Positions 55,445 through 64,000 of a DNA stretch of 64,000 bases are shown piece by piece. The first letter of the stretch is position 1, and each line of letters opens with the position of its first letter. Origin of the DNA: Puccinia triticina (Eukaryota; Basidiomycota; Pucciniomycetes; Pucciniales; Pucciniaceae). The notes beneath the pieces are model-generated. The model searched no databases, had not been told where the DNA came from, and saw only the letters and a list, made by a program, of their open reading frames with translations. The stretch lies in contig NC_070572.1 of assembly GCF_026914185.1 (NCBI RefSeq), positions 1,922,001 to 1,986,000 of the forward strand. The letters are read 5' to 3'. Position numbers and translations under genes: made by a program.

Positions 55445-56194
55445 TCAAGTTCTTGACTTTTTACGGGAGTCGGGGGGATGTAGAGTAGGAACAACCGATT
55501 CTTGTTCAGAGGTAACGGCAGACTCGTGTTCTTTGCTCCTTACTTCCAAAGCCTGCAAGCCGGCCCAAAGGCACATCAGTAAACTCGTCAGGGTGGGGAA
55601 AATGCGGGGGGATCATGGAAGTACCCGAGCATAAGAGCCGCTACTCTTGGAAAATATCCGCTCGGCATCCCCGACCATTTCTGTCGGGCCGGCCGGACCT
55701 ATGGTGTTGGTATACGCGCGCTTCCGTCTCGTCGAATGGTGGTCTCCTGCCATACTGGTGGAAGGCGGCGCCTTTACATAGGCCTCGTATCCTTTGACGA
55801 TATTGCCAAAAAGATTCGCAGATGGGTCGGTGAGGTATGCAGTTTCATGAGAGTACAATGTGGCTTCTAAAGCAGCCTGCATTTTGGGAATCAGACCAAC
55901 CGATACATGTTAGATATGAAGACTTACTGCAGGCCGCATCCATGTGCGAAGAACGTCTTCAAGTCAGGCCAGAGTTGCAAAAGTACGTACGAGCTCCTTG
56001 TCTAGCTTTTTCTTCTTGGCAAGATTCATAGCCAGTTCTATTTTTGCGCTTTCCAAACGACTCAAAACTCCAGGGTCGACATCCCCTTTGGGTGCACTAG
56101 TACCATTCGGACCCGTTTCGCCCGCTGGATTCGATTGTTCTGCTTGACCGCTGACCTCCTGTGTCGGTGGATCCGGGGCGGCTGAGTCGGCCAT
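55445..56194 (-). CDS. EAF6: NuA4 histone acetyltransferase subunit EAF6
   Basis: Three exons on the minus strand: 56194-55991, 55876-55625, 55552-55445, all phase 0; introns GTACGT...TGCAG (114 bases) and GTACTT...TGCAG (72 bases). Product 187 aa. The family core spans both main exons: ESAKIELAMNLAKKKKLDKEL, AALEATLYSHETAYL, then FGNIVKGYEAYVK, the coiled-coil plus GNI(I/V)KG(Y/F) signature of Eaf6/MEAF6. DAERIFSKSS follows as in other Eaf6 proteins, and a basic tail (PDSRKKSRT) ends it. Eaf6 is a small scaffold subunit of NuA4 and related MYST acetyltransferase complexes in the nucleus. Start chosen at MADSAAPD; the frame is open 190 bases further upstream without an ATG, which I take as 5' untranslated. 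Tail-to-tail with nothing; same strand as the RGS gene. Confidence 0.85.
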
Positions 56195-56627
56195 CCAAAT
56201 GGGGTTCTGATCTCCTGGGCCAGGTCCTTTGGCTGCTCTTTCCTTCAATGGTCTGTGAGATCGTAACGGGAGCTCGGTTTGATTGGTGGTGAATGTGATC
56301 GAGGAGCCTGCCCGGTCGTCCCCCGTCGCGCCGGACGGGCGCTTGTGCTTCAGACCTGGGTCGGGTTCGGGGGTGAGAGCCACAAGTCAAGCGCTCCATT
56401 CGCAAGCCCTGCTCGGGGCCACAGTCCACCCGACGTCCCGCCATCCCAACAAAATTATTCCGAACTTTTGCCTCAAGGAGTCAAACCAAAACCGACATGG
56501 AGCCCAAGGCCACGCCACTGGAACCAATAAATATCAGTTGAGTTCTGTCTTCGTGGGCTTGTATTCCTGACTGGATACCATCTTGTGGCTATTCATCCAC
56601 AAAATTGCCCACAGAGACACTGATTTT
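56195..56627. promoter_or_regulatory. Divergent intergenic region of EAF6 and sideroflexin
   Basis: 433 bp between two start codons pointing away from each other. The EAF6 side is GC-rich. No TATA box picked out with confidence. Confidence 0.45.
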
Positions 56628-58057
56628 ATGGGTTTTTTTATTCATTCAGAAAAATCGCGTTTCGATTTGGATACCTACTGTGCGTGTCGTTGGCTGTAAA
56701 TAATTGTAATCGGGCAAACATGTCAAGAGATCAGCCTATTGGATGACCTGCCTACTTTGAGTAGTTAGTTGATGAGATGACTTATTCCGAACTCGAAGGA
56801 TACAGATGGACGCTTACGACACTTTATCACGATCACCTCCCCCCTCACCCTTTTCAATTCGCAAGACGAAATCCGGAGAGCTCAGGAACTCTTGAAAGAG
56901 TATGCTGCCGGCAGAAGGCCCGACCTTGATGGTTCCCATGCGACTCAGGAAAAGGTCTGGGCAGCTAAGCAAGGTCCGACATCATCCTTATTTTCTTTTG
57001 TTTCCTGTTAAGCGCAAGGCTTTTTACATTCCTTCTCTAAACATAGTCAAAAATACTCATTTCAGCTAACTTGTTTTTCGAAACTCTTTGATGATAGTCG
57101 TTGAGGCCTCATTGCATCCAGATACCCAAGAGCTTATACCACTACCGTTTCGTATGTCAGCATTTGTGCCGACGAACGTGATCATAGCGACTGGACTTCT
57201 GCTCCCGAATCCATCCTTAGCGTCGATAGTCGGATGGCAATGGGCAAACCAGACCTTAAACGTGTGTGTGAACTATTCGAATGCGAACAAGTCGACAGCG
57301 ATGAGTACTAGCGAGGTAGCGAAGGCGTATATGAGTGCCACAGTAACTTCGGTCGGCCTAGCAGTCGGCCTCAACCGGCTCATACCCCGACTCACCAGTC
57401 GTGTCGGCCGTGAGACCGGCCTCCTCCTCGCCCGCTTCGTCCCGTTCGTCGCCGTCGCCTCCGCTGGTTGCGTCAACGTCGGCCTCATGCGTTGGAAAGA
57501 GCTCCGTGATGGCATCGACGTCTATCCACCCGGAGCCAGTGACCCTGAACAAGCCCTCGGAAAATCACAGATCGCAGGCGCTTATGCTGTTGGCCAGACT
57601 GCCACCTCACGCGTTCTCACAAACATGTAAGCATCCGTCTCTCCCTTTAAAGAGACACTATCACTCATCCCGCTGACCCGTCCCCCAATCTTGATCATAG
57701 TCCTACACTCATCCTTCCTCCACTCATCATCACCGCCTTACAAAAAAGAGGCACTTTCTCCGGGCCCAGGGGCAAGTCGCTTGAGATGATTGCCAACCTC
57801 GGTACGTCCATCACTCATCATCATCCAATTTTTTGCCGCCCAGACAAAAGAGTCCTAACTCTCATCCTTGTCGATTTTTTTGACCTCCGAAAGGTTTGAT
57901 TGGCGGCTCCCTCTTCTTCTTCCTCCCTCCAGCCATTGCTGCTTTTCCCCAACGTGCCAAAATCCAGCCCCATAAATTGGAAGAGAAGTTCTCACAGATG
58001 ATTGATGAACGTACTGGAAAACCTTACAAATACTTTGAATTTAACAAAGGATTATGA
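56628..58057 (+). CDS. Sideroflexin (mitochondrial serine/tricarboxylate carrier family)
   Basis: Five exons: 56628-56679, 56806-56973, 57098-57626, 57701-57801, 57894-58057; 337 aa, all phases consistent, introns 74-126 bases. Family signatures in order: RFDLDTY then GRLRHFITITSPLTLF, AQELLKEY, SLHPDTQELI (the HPDTGE motif), PFRMSAFVPTN, WQWANQTLNVCVNYSNAN, TSRVGRETGLLLARFVPFVAVASAGCVN, LMRWKELRDGI, LPPLI, and the C-terminal NKGL. Sideroflexins are inner-mitochondrial-membrane proteins; animal and yeast members carry serine for one-carbon metabolism. Exon 1 is chosen because it supplies the conserved D-x-Y before GRLRHF; its start has no strong context. Length is normal for the family (about 320-340 aa). 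Confidence 0.93.
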
Positions 58058-58828
58058 GATGGTATTTTCTTTCTTGATTTGTTTTTTTTCGATTTTCCTC
58101 TTGCCCACATGTTTAATTTCAAAGATGAGTTCTAATTTCTGAAACCAAAAAAAGATATATCATATACATGCATGTCTCTCAATGTGCAAGACCCAGTATA
58201 ACTTGTAAATGGGCAGAATGATTTTGTTGCAAGGAGCTATCTTCTGAGTCACTCCTTATTGTCCGGCATCAGGGTTGATATGATTCTCCGCCGGAGTCAC
58301 TGTTGGTTCTGCGTAATCAGCAAGGGGTGCACAGAGAGATATGGTCATCCTGGACAACTCGCAGACTCAGAGCTTCATGTCATATTTTATCTTTTACGCA
58401 CACATATTCACAACTCAAGTCAACCCAAAACAGAGGGGAAATAATAATGTCCAAGGAAAGGATAACAAAAAAAGAATCAAGGCTAGAGGAGGGAGGAGGA
58501 AGAAGCAACGGTGAAACTGCTTTGCTGAAAAAGCACAGCGAAGCAGTTAGCGCCGCGGTTTTGGGGGCCGCTGCGTTGAGCTCCGGGTAACGGATAAGGT
58601 CAGCAATACAGTCATCAACCGGCACGCCCCGTCAAAAAGTGGTTATTGATGAGTGGCAGAGACTTGCTTACTGAGAGGTTAATATTTAATGGGTCAGCCT
58701 AAATGCACTCCAAAAAAATCCCAAAAGCACTCCAATGATTGTTGGAGTACGGACTACAGTTGCGCTAGTCATCCGTCAGTACTGACCCGCGGGCAAAAGT
58801 TGACAACCAGACACGGGCCCAACCTGAG
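58058..58828. other. 3' flank of the sideroflexin gene
   Basis: Purine-rich at 58440-58510; no gene supported. Confidence 0.5.
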
Positions 58829-59190
58829 GGCATCCGCATCCGTGGCTAGATTAGCCTGGGCTAACTAGCTCGGATTACGATTGGAATACGCTAATCCGAT
58901 CGGCCATCCGCATGGGTGGGGATTAGCGGGTCCGAGGCCGTCGGAGGTTATGTGTTTAGGTGCCTATATGTTATGTGTTTGGCACCTAAACACATAAAGT
59001 TCATGCTGAAAAGCATGATGAATATTCATTTTGAGGTTAGTCCGAGGACTAGTGGGGGCTAGATTTATACCCCACTAGCTCCAAACCAAGCTCCGGGTCA
59101 AGTTGATCCCCGGTTGATCCAACCCGATGCGGTTGCGGGGTCGAACTAAGTGCCCTAATCCGGGCTAACTTAGCGCCCGGTGCGGATGGT
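58829..59190. mobile_element. MITE with CATCCGCA ends
   Basis: Left end GGCATCCGCATCCGTGGCTA, right end reverse-complemented ACCATCCGCACCGGGCGCTA, flanked by ctgag at 58824-58828 and 59191-59195. Interior has an inverted repeat (ttatgtgtttaggtgcc ... ggcacctaaacacataa, 58949-58998). No coding capacity. Confidence 0.65.
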
Positions 59191-59208
59191 CTGAGAGTGT
59201 AGCTTTAC

Positions 59209-59830
59209 ACAAGTCCCTCCCTGTGCTTGCAGGGCATGTTTCAGAAACCAAAATGTAAGTTGTGCACTACGGGACTCAAACCCGCAACCTCAAACTTCAG
59301 GAGTGATGCTTTGACCGAAAAAAGCTAAGTGCGCTGTTGCTTCTGGTGCTCAATTCACTGTATGGTTACCAAAGTTTGCACATTTGACATATATCCTGGT
59401 ATCATGTCTAAAATGTGTTTACATTGCTTGTCATGTTACCCGGGTCAAGCTCAGTTGTCTTTGGGTGACAGGATGTGTAAGAGCAGAATTAATTATAACA
59501 GCATGAGCACCCTCCTACAAGCAACACTGAAACAGATACAATACATGGAGCATATCTGGTAAACGTTTTTCATTGAAGATGGAGACCTACATGTCCTATT
59601 TTTTTGTTTTCAGCCATCCATCCATCATCAGGGCTAAAAACAAAAAATAGGACTTATAGGTCTGTATTTTCAATGAAAAACGTTTACCAGATACGCTCCA
59701 TGTATCATATTTGTTTCAGCATTGCTACAAGGGAGGGACTTGAGTTTGGTGTCCAAAATTTGGCTTGAGGCTGGCCAGCCATTTATCCAAAATTCCCTTC
59801 CATTGCACTTATTAATATCACCCTCAACCT
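59209..59830. repeat. Foldback element with ~95-bp arms
   Basis: Outer ends acaagtccctccc (59211) and gggagggacttga (59730) are inverted. Inside, arms at about 59521-59614 and 59631-59726 are inverted copies of each other (about 85% alike) around a 16-base loop and could form a long hairpin. The tRNA-like sequence at 59261-59334 lies inside. Right flank matches the repeat at 50761-50965. Confidence 0.8.
59261..59334 (-). tRNA. Degenerate tRNA-like sequence inside a repeat
   Basis: 74 bases on the minus strand: acceptor GCGCACT/AGTGCAC with six of seven pairs, D stem GCTT/AAGC, T arm gcggg-tttgagt-cccgt well paired, discriminator A. The anticodon stem has two mismatches and the D loop contains a T run. 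Looks tRNA-derived rather than functional. Confidence 0.35.
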
Positions 59831-61290
59831 ACCTGATATGTTTAGGAGCTTGATTAATCAACTCCCAAAAATTGAAATTCCCATTCCCAAAAGAAGCAAA
59901 TGTCCAGAGGAGCAAATTTAGATCCACCAACTGCAAGAAAACTTGTGCAACTGAAACCAGTTGACATGCAAGATACCCCTGTTTAAACACTGTTGTAGTG
60001 TTGACCAAAGACTCAACGGTTTATTTTTTCATAGTGGCTGTACATTGAAGCTTGGTAAACAGAAGCTAGAGATAGTCAAAACAAACCTGTTTTGGGTACC
60101 TGCTATCTGCTGGTGGTACCTGCCGCGCGCAACAGGTACCCGCCACACCACAAGAGATATGTTCCAGCTCCCCAGGGAGTTCCAGAGCTGATTTTTATGT
60201 GAGTTTTGGTTGGATGTGGGCCTGATGTGGATTAGTAACTCATCCCTAAACGAATTGTAAAGTGGATGGAGAAGTGATTCAAAAGTCAGCCAGAATTGAT
60301 TTGGGACACAACACAATGTTGTGTAGAATTCTCTTGTTTTCTAGGTACAACTGCAGGAAAAATATGATGAAATGATATTCCACCCAAATCCAACTCATCA
60401 ATTGCTCCTGTTTACTGAGGTTGAAGGATAGCAAAGCAAAATTGACATTCTCAAATGTAATTCCTCTGAAAAAATGGGTTTCTTGTAATTCACATTAGAT
60501 GCCCTCATGTACAAAATTAAAGTAAAAATTTAACTTGGTATTATAGGGTTTAGGATTTTGGAATGTGTTAATGTTGCAGGAAAATTAGTGAAACCCTTTT
60601 CTTGGAATTGCAGGAATTAATTTGAATTTGGCTAAAAAAATGGTGAAAAACAATTTTAATAGGGTGAAAGTCTGAGGTAAGTCAAGGTTGGACTGCCTTG
60701 CCACTCCAGTTTGGACAGATATCCTCGCCTCCTCACAAAAATGATCTGGTGAATTTTGCTTTTTTTTGCTTTTCAAAATTCACATGTGCACATGCAAGTG
60801 AAATTTTTTGCACTTTGCTAATAATAGTCACCCTGATGAGCACGCGTACATTAATGTGGAAATATCACAGGATGGGCCTTTCACAGCCACATTAAAAGTA
60901 AAAGCTTTATTTTGAGACACCAATTTTCCCCCTGATGTACGCGAGTACATGAGGGGGATGATATCACAGGCTGGGCCTTTCACATCTCCATGAAAAGGAC
61001 ACACTGGTAATGGAGCCAAGAAAGGCCTATATTCTGAATGAGTTCTGGATGAATTCTAGATGAGTTCTGGATGATTTATTTTGGAAAGTGATGGTTCATT
61101 TCAGGATGATTTCCAACTGTTTTCCACAGCCAACTTCCAGTCTTATTCATACCTATCCAATTTTTATTTACAAAAGGCCTCCAGCACAGTTATGGATTTT
61201 TTTTATGGTAGGGCACTCCCTGGGGAGTGGGAAAATATCTCCCCTGGTGCCAGTGTGTGCATTTTTGGATGTGGATGTCTGGGATTCTGA
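59831..61290. other. Unassigned; small GGTACC scrap and a ~112-bp duplication
   Basis: 60105-60150 has ggtacctgcc...caggtacccgcc, a fragment of the GGTACC family. At 60827-60990, ccctgatg...cgcgtacat...atatcacagg.tgggcctttcacag occurs twice about 112 bases apart; the second copy includes the palindrome ccccctgatgtacgcgagtacatgaggggg. No gene. Confidence 0.5.
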
Positions 61291-61299
61291 GAATAACCA

Positions 61300-61480
61300 T
61301 GCAGGTACCCAGGTATTGGTCATACACACCTGCTCATGGATACAGCTGAGCTGTGCAGGCTGTGGACCACCCCCGCAAATACCCGCGCGGGTACTGCCAG
61401 TACCCGCTCTGCAGGTGCAGGTGTCTCATTTTAGGCAAAAAGGCTCCAGGTACCCGGTTTCAAATCAACCAGCTCTAACA
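61300..61480. mobile_element. GGTACC-rich element fragment (copy H)
   Basis: gcaggtacccaggt, tacccgcgcgggtac, then the spacer ttttaggcaaaaagg and ccaggtacccgg, ending near agctctaac. Shorter than the other copies. Confidence 0.5.
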
Positions 61481-62039
61481 GAAGCTTTGAACAAAGGCTT
61501 GCATAGCACCACAAGCTTCTTTGGAGCTCTTGCATGTCAACTGGCGTCAGTTGCGCAATTTTTTCTTGTAGTGACCTCTGCTCCCCAGGGCAAAAAATTG
61601 GTCTGGGGATTTTTGGGAGTTGGAAGTCAAGTTCCACAAATTATTTGGGAGTCAGAGCCTCAACTTCACAAAAAATGACAGAAAGTGAAAAAATCATAAA
61701 TTCTTTATGGGGGACCCCAAGCATAAAAAAATATTCAGCGGGCAGAAAGCCCTCTGAGGAGTACACATTGTTCTGCATGGAATTAGAACACCCCAGGAAA
61801 GAGGTGTGCTACTGTGGGTCAATTTTGGAAGGTCCCACCAAAGAAAACTACCAAAACCTTAGCCAGGGTAGAGATTGCCGAGTGGACCCGGTCACCCACC
61901 ACGTTTCTGCATACCCGCAGTTTGTTTTAGTGATATTCAGACACCTGTAACCATACACAGCACCCGCCGGCGGGTACTGGCGGTACTCTTTGTGGGTACC
62001 ACAGGTACTTGTGCATTTTCCATCCAGAACCCCCTGTTC

Positions 62040-62640
62040 CTCTCAGTCTCAATGACCGGGGTATGTCCCAGTCATTGAGAGTGTTTCCTCTCAATCACTG
62101 GGACAGAACCCGTTCATTGGGAGTGTTTCCTCTCAATGACTGGGACAGACCCTGGTCATTGAGAGTGTTTCCTCTCAATGACTGGGACAGACCCTGGTCA
62201 TTGAGAGTGTTTCCTCTCAATGACTGGGACAGACCCGGGTCATTGAGAGTGTTTCCTCTCAATGACTGGGACAGACCTGGGTCATTGAGAGTGTTTCCTC
62301 TCAATGACTGAGACAGACCCTGGTCATTGAGAGTGAACAAACGTCTTGATGACCAGGGTCTTCCCCAGCCATTGAGGTTGTTTCCTCTCAATGAATGGGG
62401 TCTGTCTTGGTCATCAAAAGGAAACAACCCTCCTGATGACTGGGGTCTTTCCGATTCATTGAGGTTGTTTCCTTGAAATGACTGGAGTCTGTCCCAGTCA
62501 TTGAGAGGGTTGATTCCTCCCAATGAACAGGATCTGTCCTGGTCATTGAGAGGGTTGATTCCACCCAATGAACAGGATCTTTTCCTTTCATCAACCCAAT
62601 GACCAGGATCTGTCCTAATAATTGAGATGAATCAACCCCC
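62040..62640. repeat. ~42-bp minisatellite, about 13 copies
   Basis: Unit gtgtttcctctcaatgactg then ggacagaccctggtcattga. Each unit is an imperfect palindrome (ctcaatgac...gtcattgag). Copies 1-7 are close to identical, later ones diverge. Open frames across it on both strands are by-products. Confidence 0.92.
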
Positions 62641-62677
62641 TTGGTTAGCACAACAGTGGGTACCCGGATGCCTGGAA

Positions 62678-63156
62678 CAACGGTGGGTCGCTACTTTACG
62701 GTTATCGATATCGTAACGTTATCGTAGCGATTTTTGGTCCCTTTACGCTAACCGGAGCGGTAGCAATGGGGAAATGTGGTGCGATATTGATATTGCACTG
62801 GGCGGGTGTTTTTTTTTCAAGGCCGCTACGATATCTATGGGCAGAGCAGCAGGTATTTATCAACATATTGAGCAAGAAAAGGCCATTTCAGGGCTGATTT
62901 GGCCTTTCACTGCTCAATAAAGTGTTGCTCTGCTTGATAAGGTCCAATTTGACCCTTAATTGCTTAATAAAATGTTAATTTTCTCAATAACACATTACTT
63001 TACTAGTAACGGCTGTACAAAAAAAGGCCAGTTACGATAACCGTGACGCGGCAATCCGCGCGCTAGCGTTAACAATAACTGTAAAAAAGTTAGGCGCAGC
63101 TCGCTACTTTACTCTACAGCCCCGGTTATCGTAGAGTAAAGTAGCGACCCACCGTT
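62678..63156. mobile_element. Non-autonomous hAT-type MITE
   Basis: 479 bp with 21-bp perfect inverted repeats beginning (C)AACGGTGGGTCGC, flanked by the 8-bp duplication gcctggaa (62670-62677, 63157-63164). The first bases (CAACGGTG) match hAT-2 and the duplication length fits hAT. Subterminal cgttatcg/cgataac motifs. Inserted into GGTACC copy C. Confidence 0.9.
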
Positions 63157-63466
63157 GCCTGGAAGACCTGCCTCACTGCGGGTATCTGGGTACCTGGTGC
63201 TTTTTTGCCCAAAATCCCACACCCGGACCCGTACACGGCACCTGCCCGCGTTTCCCAGTTCCCAGCCCAGGGGTACACTTGGCTATCTCTAAGACAGGGT
63301 TCCTAAAAGTGCACCAAAACTTGATAGCTTTGAGTAAATTATTCTTTTTTGGTTTATCTTCTAGGCAGTATCATATAAACATAAATTAAATTTGAGGTGG
63401 TGGTGGCTTTTGGTCATATTCCCACTACTAACAATGGTGGTTCAGCTATGTTATTAAATAGTGCCA

Positions 63467-63740
63467 CCAGCACTGTGAATAGGGCCTCTTGCACTGTGAA
63501 TAGGGCCTCTTGCACTGTGAATAGGGCCTCTTGCACTGTGAATAGGGCCTCAAGCACTGTGAGCAAGACCTATGGCACTGTGAGCAAGATCTCTGGGACT
63601 GTGAGCAAGACCTATGGCACTGTGAGCAAGATCTCTGGGACTGTGAGCAAGACCTCTGGAACTGTGAGCAAGTACTCTAGCACTGTCAATAGTGCCTCTG
63701 AAACTGTGAACAGGGCATTTGGTACTTTTAATAGTGCCTC
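63467..63740. repeat. 21-bp minisatellite, about 13 copies
   Basis: Unit gcactgtgaatagggcctctt and variants (gcactgtgagcaagacctatg). The plus-strand frame 63397-63789 (130 codons) translates it as seven-residue TVNRASC/TVSKTSG repeats; flanks of that frame give no family, so I do not call a gene. 63741-64000 shows nothing further. Confidence 0.88.
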
Positions 63741-64000
63741 CAGCAAATGTACTGCTGTTACCTGCCAGGCAGTGCAGGTTGCAGTGTGAGGTACTGAAAA
63801 GGAATGCTGAGTTACTTTGCCAGGTGGTCACACCTATAAGACTTGGCTTTGGGAAAACTGGAGGTTCTATCTCTTTATGTGAGACTTTTGCAGAATGTTA
63901 GACTGAATTCAGACCCCTGGATCCCAGTAAAGCCTTGCACAAACCCTTTAGTCTTAGTGAGAAGTATTGCAGGGTCATCCCAGGTTGCTCTTTGTGCCCC

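Larger units (their letters stand above)
61869..63292. mobile_element. GGTACC-rich element filled with a 42-bp minisatellite (copy C)
   Basis: Left end agagattgccgagtgg, right end reverse-complemented agagatagccaagtg. GGTACC blocks at 61960-62020 and 63170-63280 (with the spacer gcttttttgcccaaaatc). Interior is the minisatellite, plus the hAT MITE at 62678-63156. Confidence 0.65.

Noticed and set aside
61088..61678. 196-codon plus-strand frame
   Set aside because: Runs through unrelated flank and a GGTACC fragment; no domain, biased composition, no splice or start support.
62095..62568. 157-codon minus-strand frame with DRSQSLRGNTLND-type repeats
   Set aside because: Product of the 42-bp minisatellite; the opposite strand is open as well and flanks carry no protein-like sequence.

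Overview
The window looks like a stretch of a repeat-rich basidiomycete nuclear genome. A rust fungus (Pucciniales) is the best guess. The basis is intron-dense genes with short GT-AG introns, Ty1/copia, Ty3/gypsy, Helitron, hAT and LINE relics nested in one another, and a SUT-type sucrose transporter. The genus cannot be fixed from sequence alone. All exon structures were assembled by eye from reading frame, splice motifs and remembered family motifs; no database search was run.

Host genes sit in three islands. (1) 4059-4809 (+): a three-exon gene for a small secreted cysteine-rich protein (162 aa, two six-cysteine repeats), just beyond a copia LTR. (2) 16069-20540: a divergent pair, a sucrose/H+ symporter-like gene (-) and the 9-1-1 checkpoint clamp gene rad1 (+), about 130 bp apart. 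(3) 52145-58057: an RGS-domain membrane protein (Rax1-like, -), the NuA4 subunit EAF6 (-) and a sideroflexin (+). An unassigned exon lies between the first two at about 54.4-54.7 kb.

The rest is mobile DNA. 1-4005 is most of a copia element on the minus strand, with an in-frame UGA between gag and pol and a primer site matching the anticodon region of initiator tRNA-Met. 9.0-10.06 kb is a dead LINE and 11.35-12.33 kb a dead autonomous Helitron. 14268-15613 is a MITE split by a solo LTR. 26.3-29.2 kb is an inverted ~180-bp satellite-like array split by another solo LTR. 29816-43710 is a gypsy element carrying two non-autonomous Helitrons of one family (30684-34405 and 36778-40249). Both have exact TC...CTAG borders, and removing the second restores the pol reading frame. 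It also carries a MITE and a solo LTR. 44946-48694 is a hAT transposon that looks complete (TIRs, target duplication, six-exon transposase of 877 aa), next to a broken hAT. A GC-rich family full of GGTACC sites, ending in AGAGATGGC-like termini, recurs at about 10.1, 21.2, 25.4, 32.8, 60.1, 61.3 and 61.9 kb. Its copies enclose different private fillings (minisatellites or a GC-rich open frame).

Most long open frames in the minisatellites (33.0-33.8 kb, 62.0-62.6 kb) are repeat artefacts. No rRNA genes and no CRISPR arrays are present; two degenerate tRNA-like sequences are noted.
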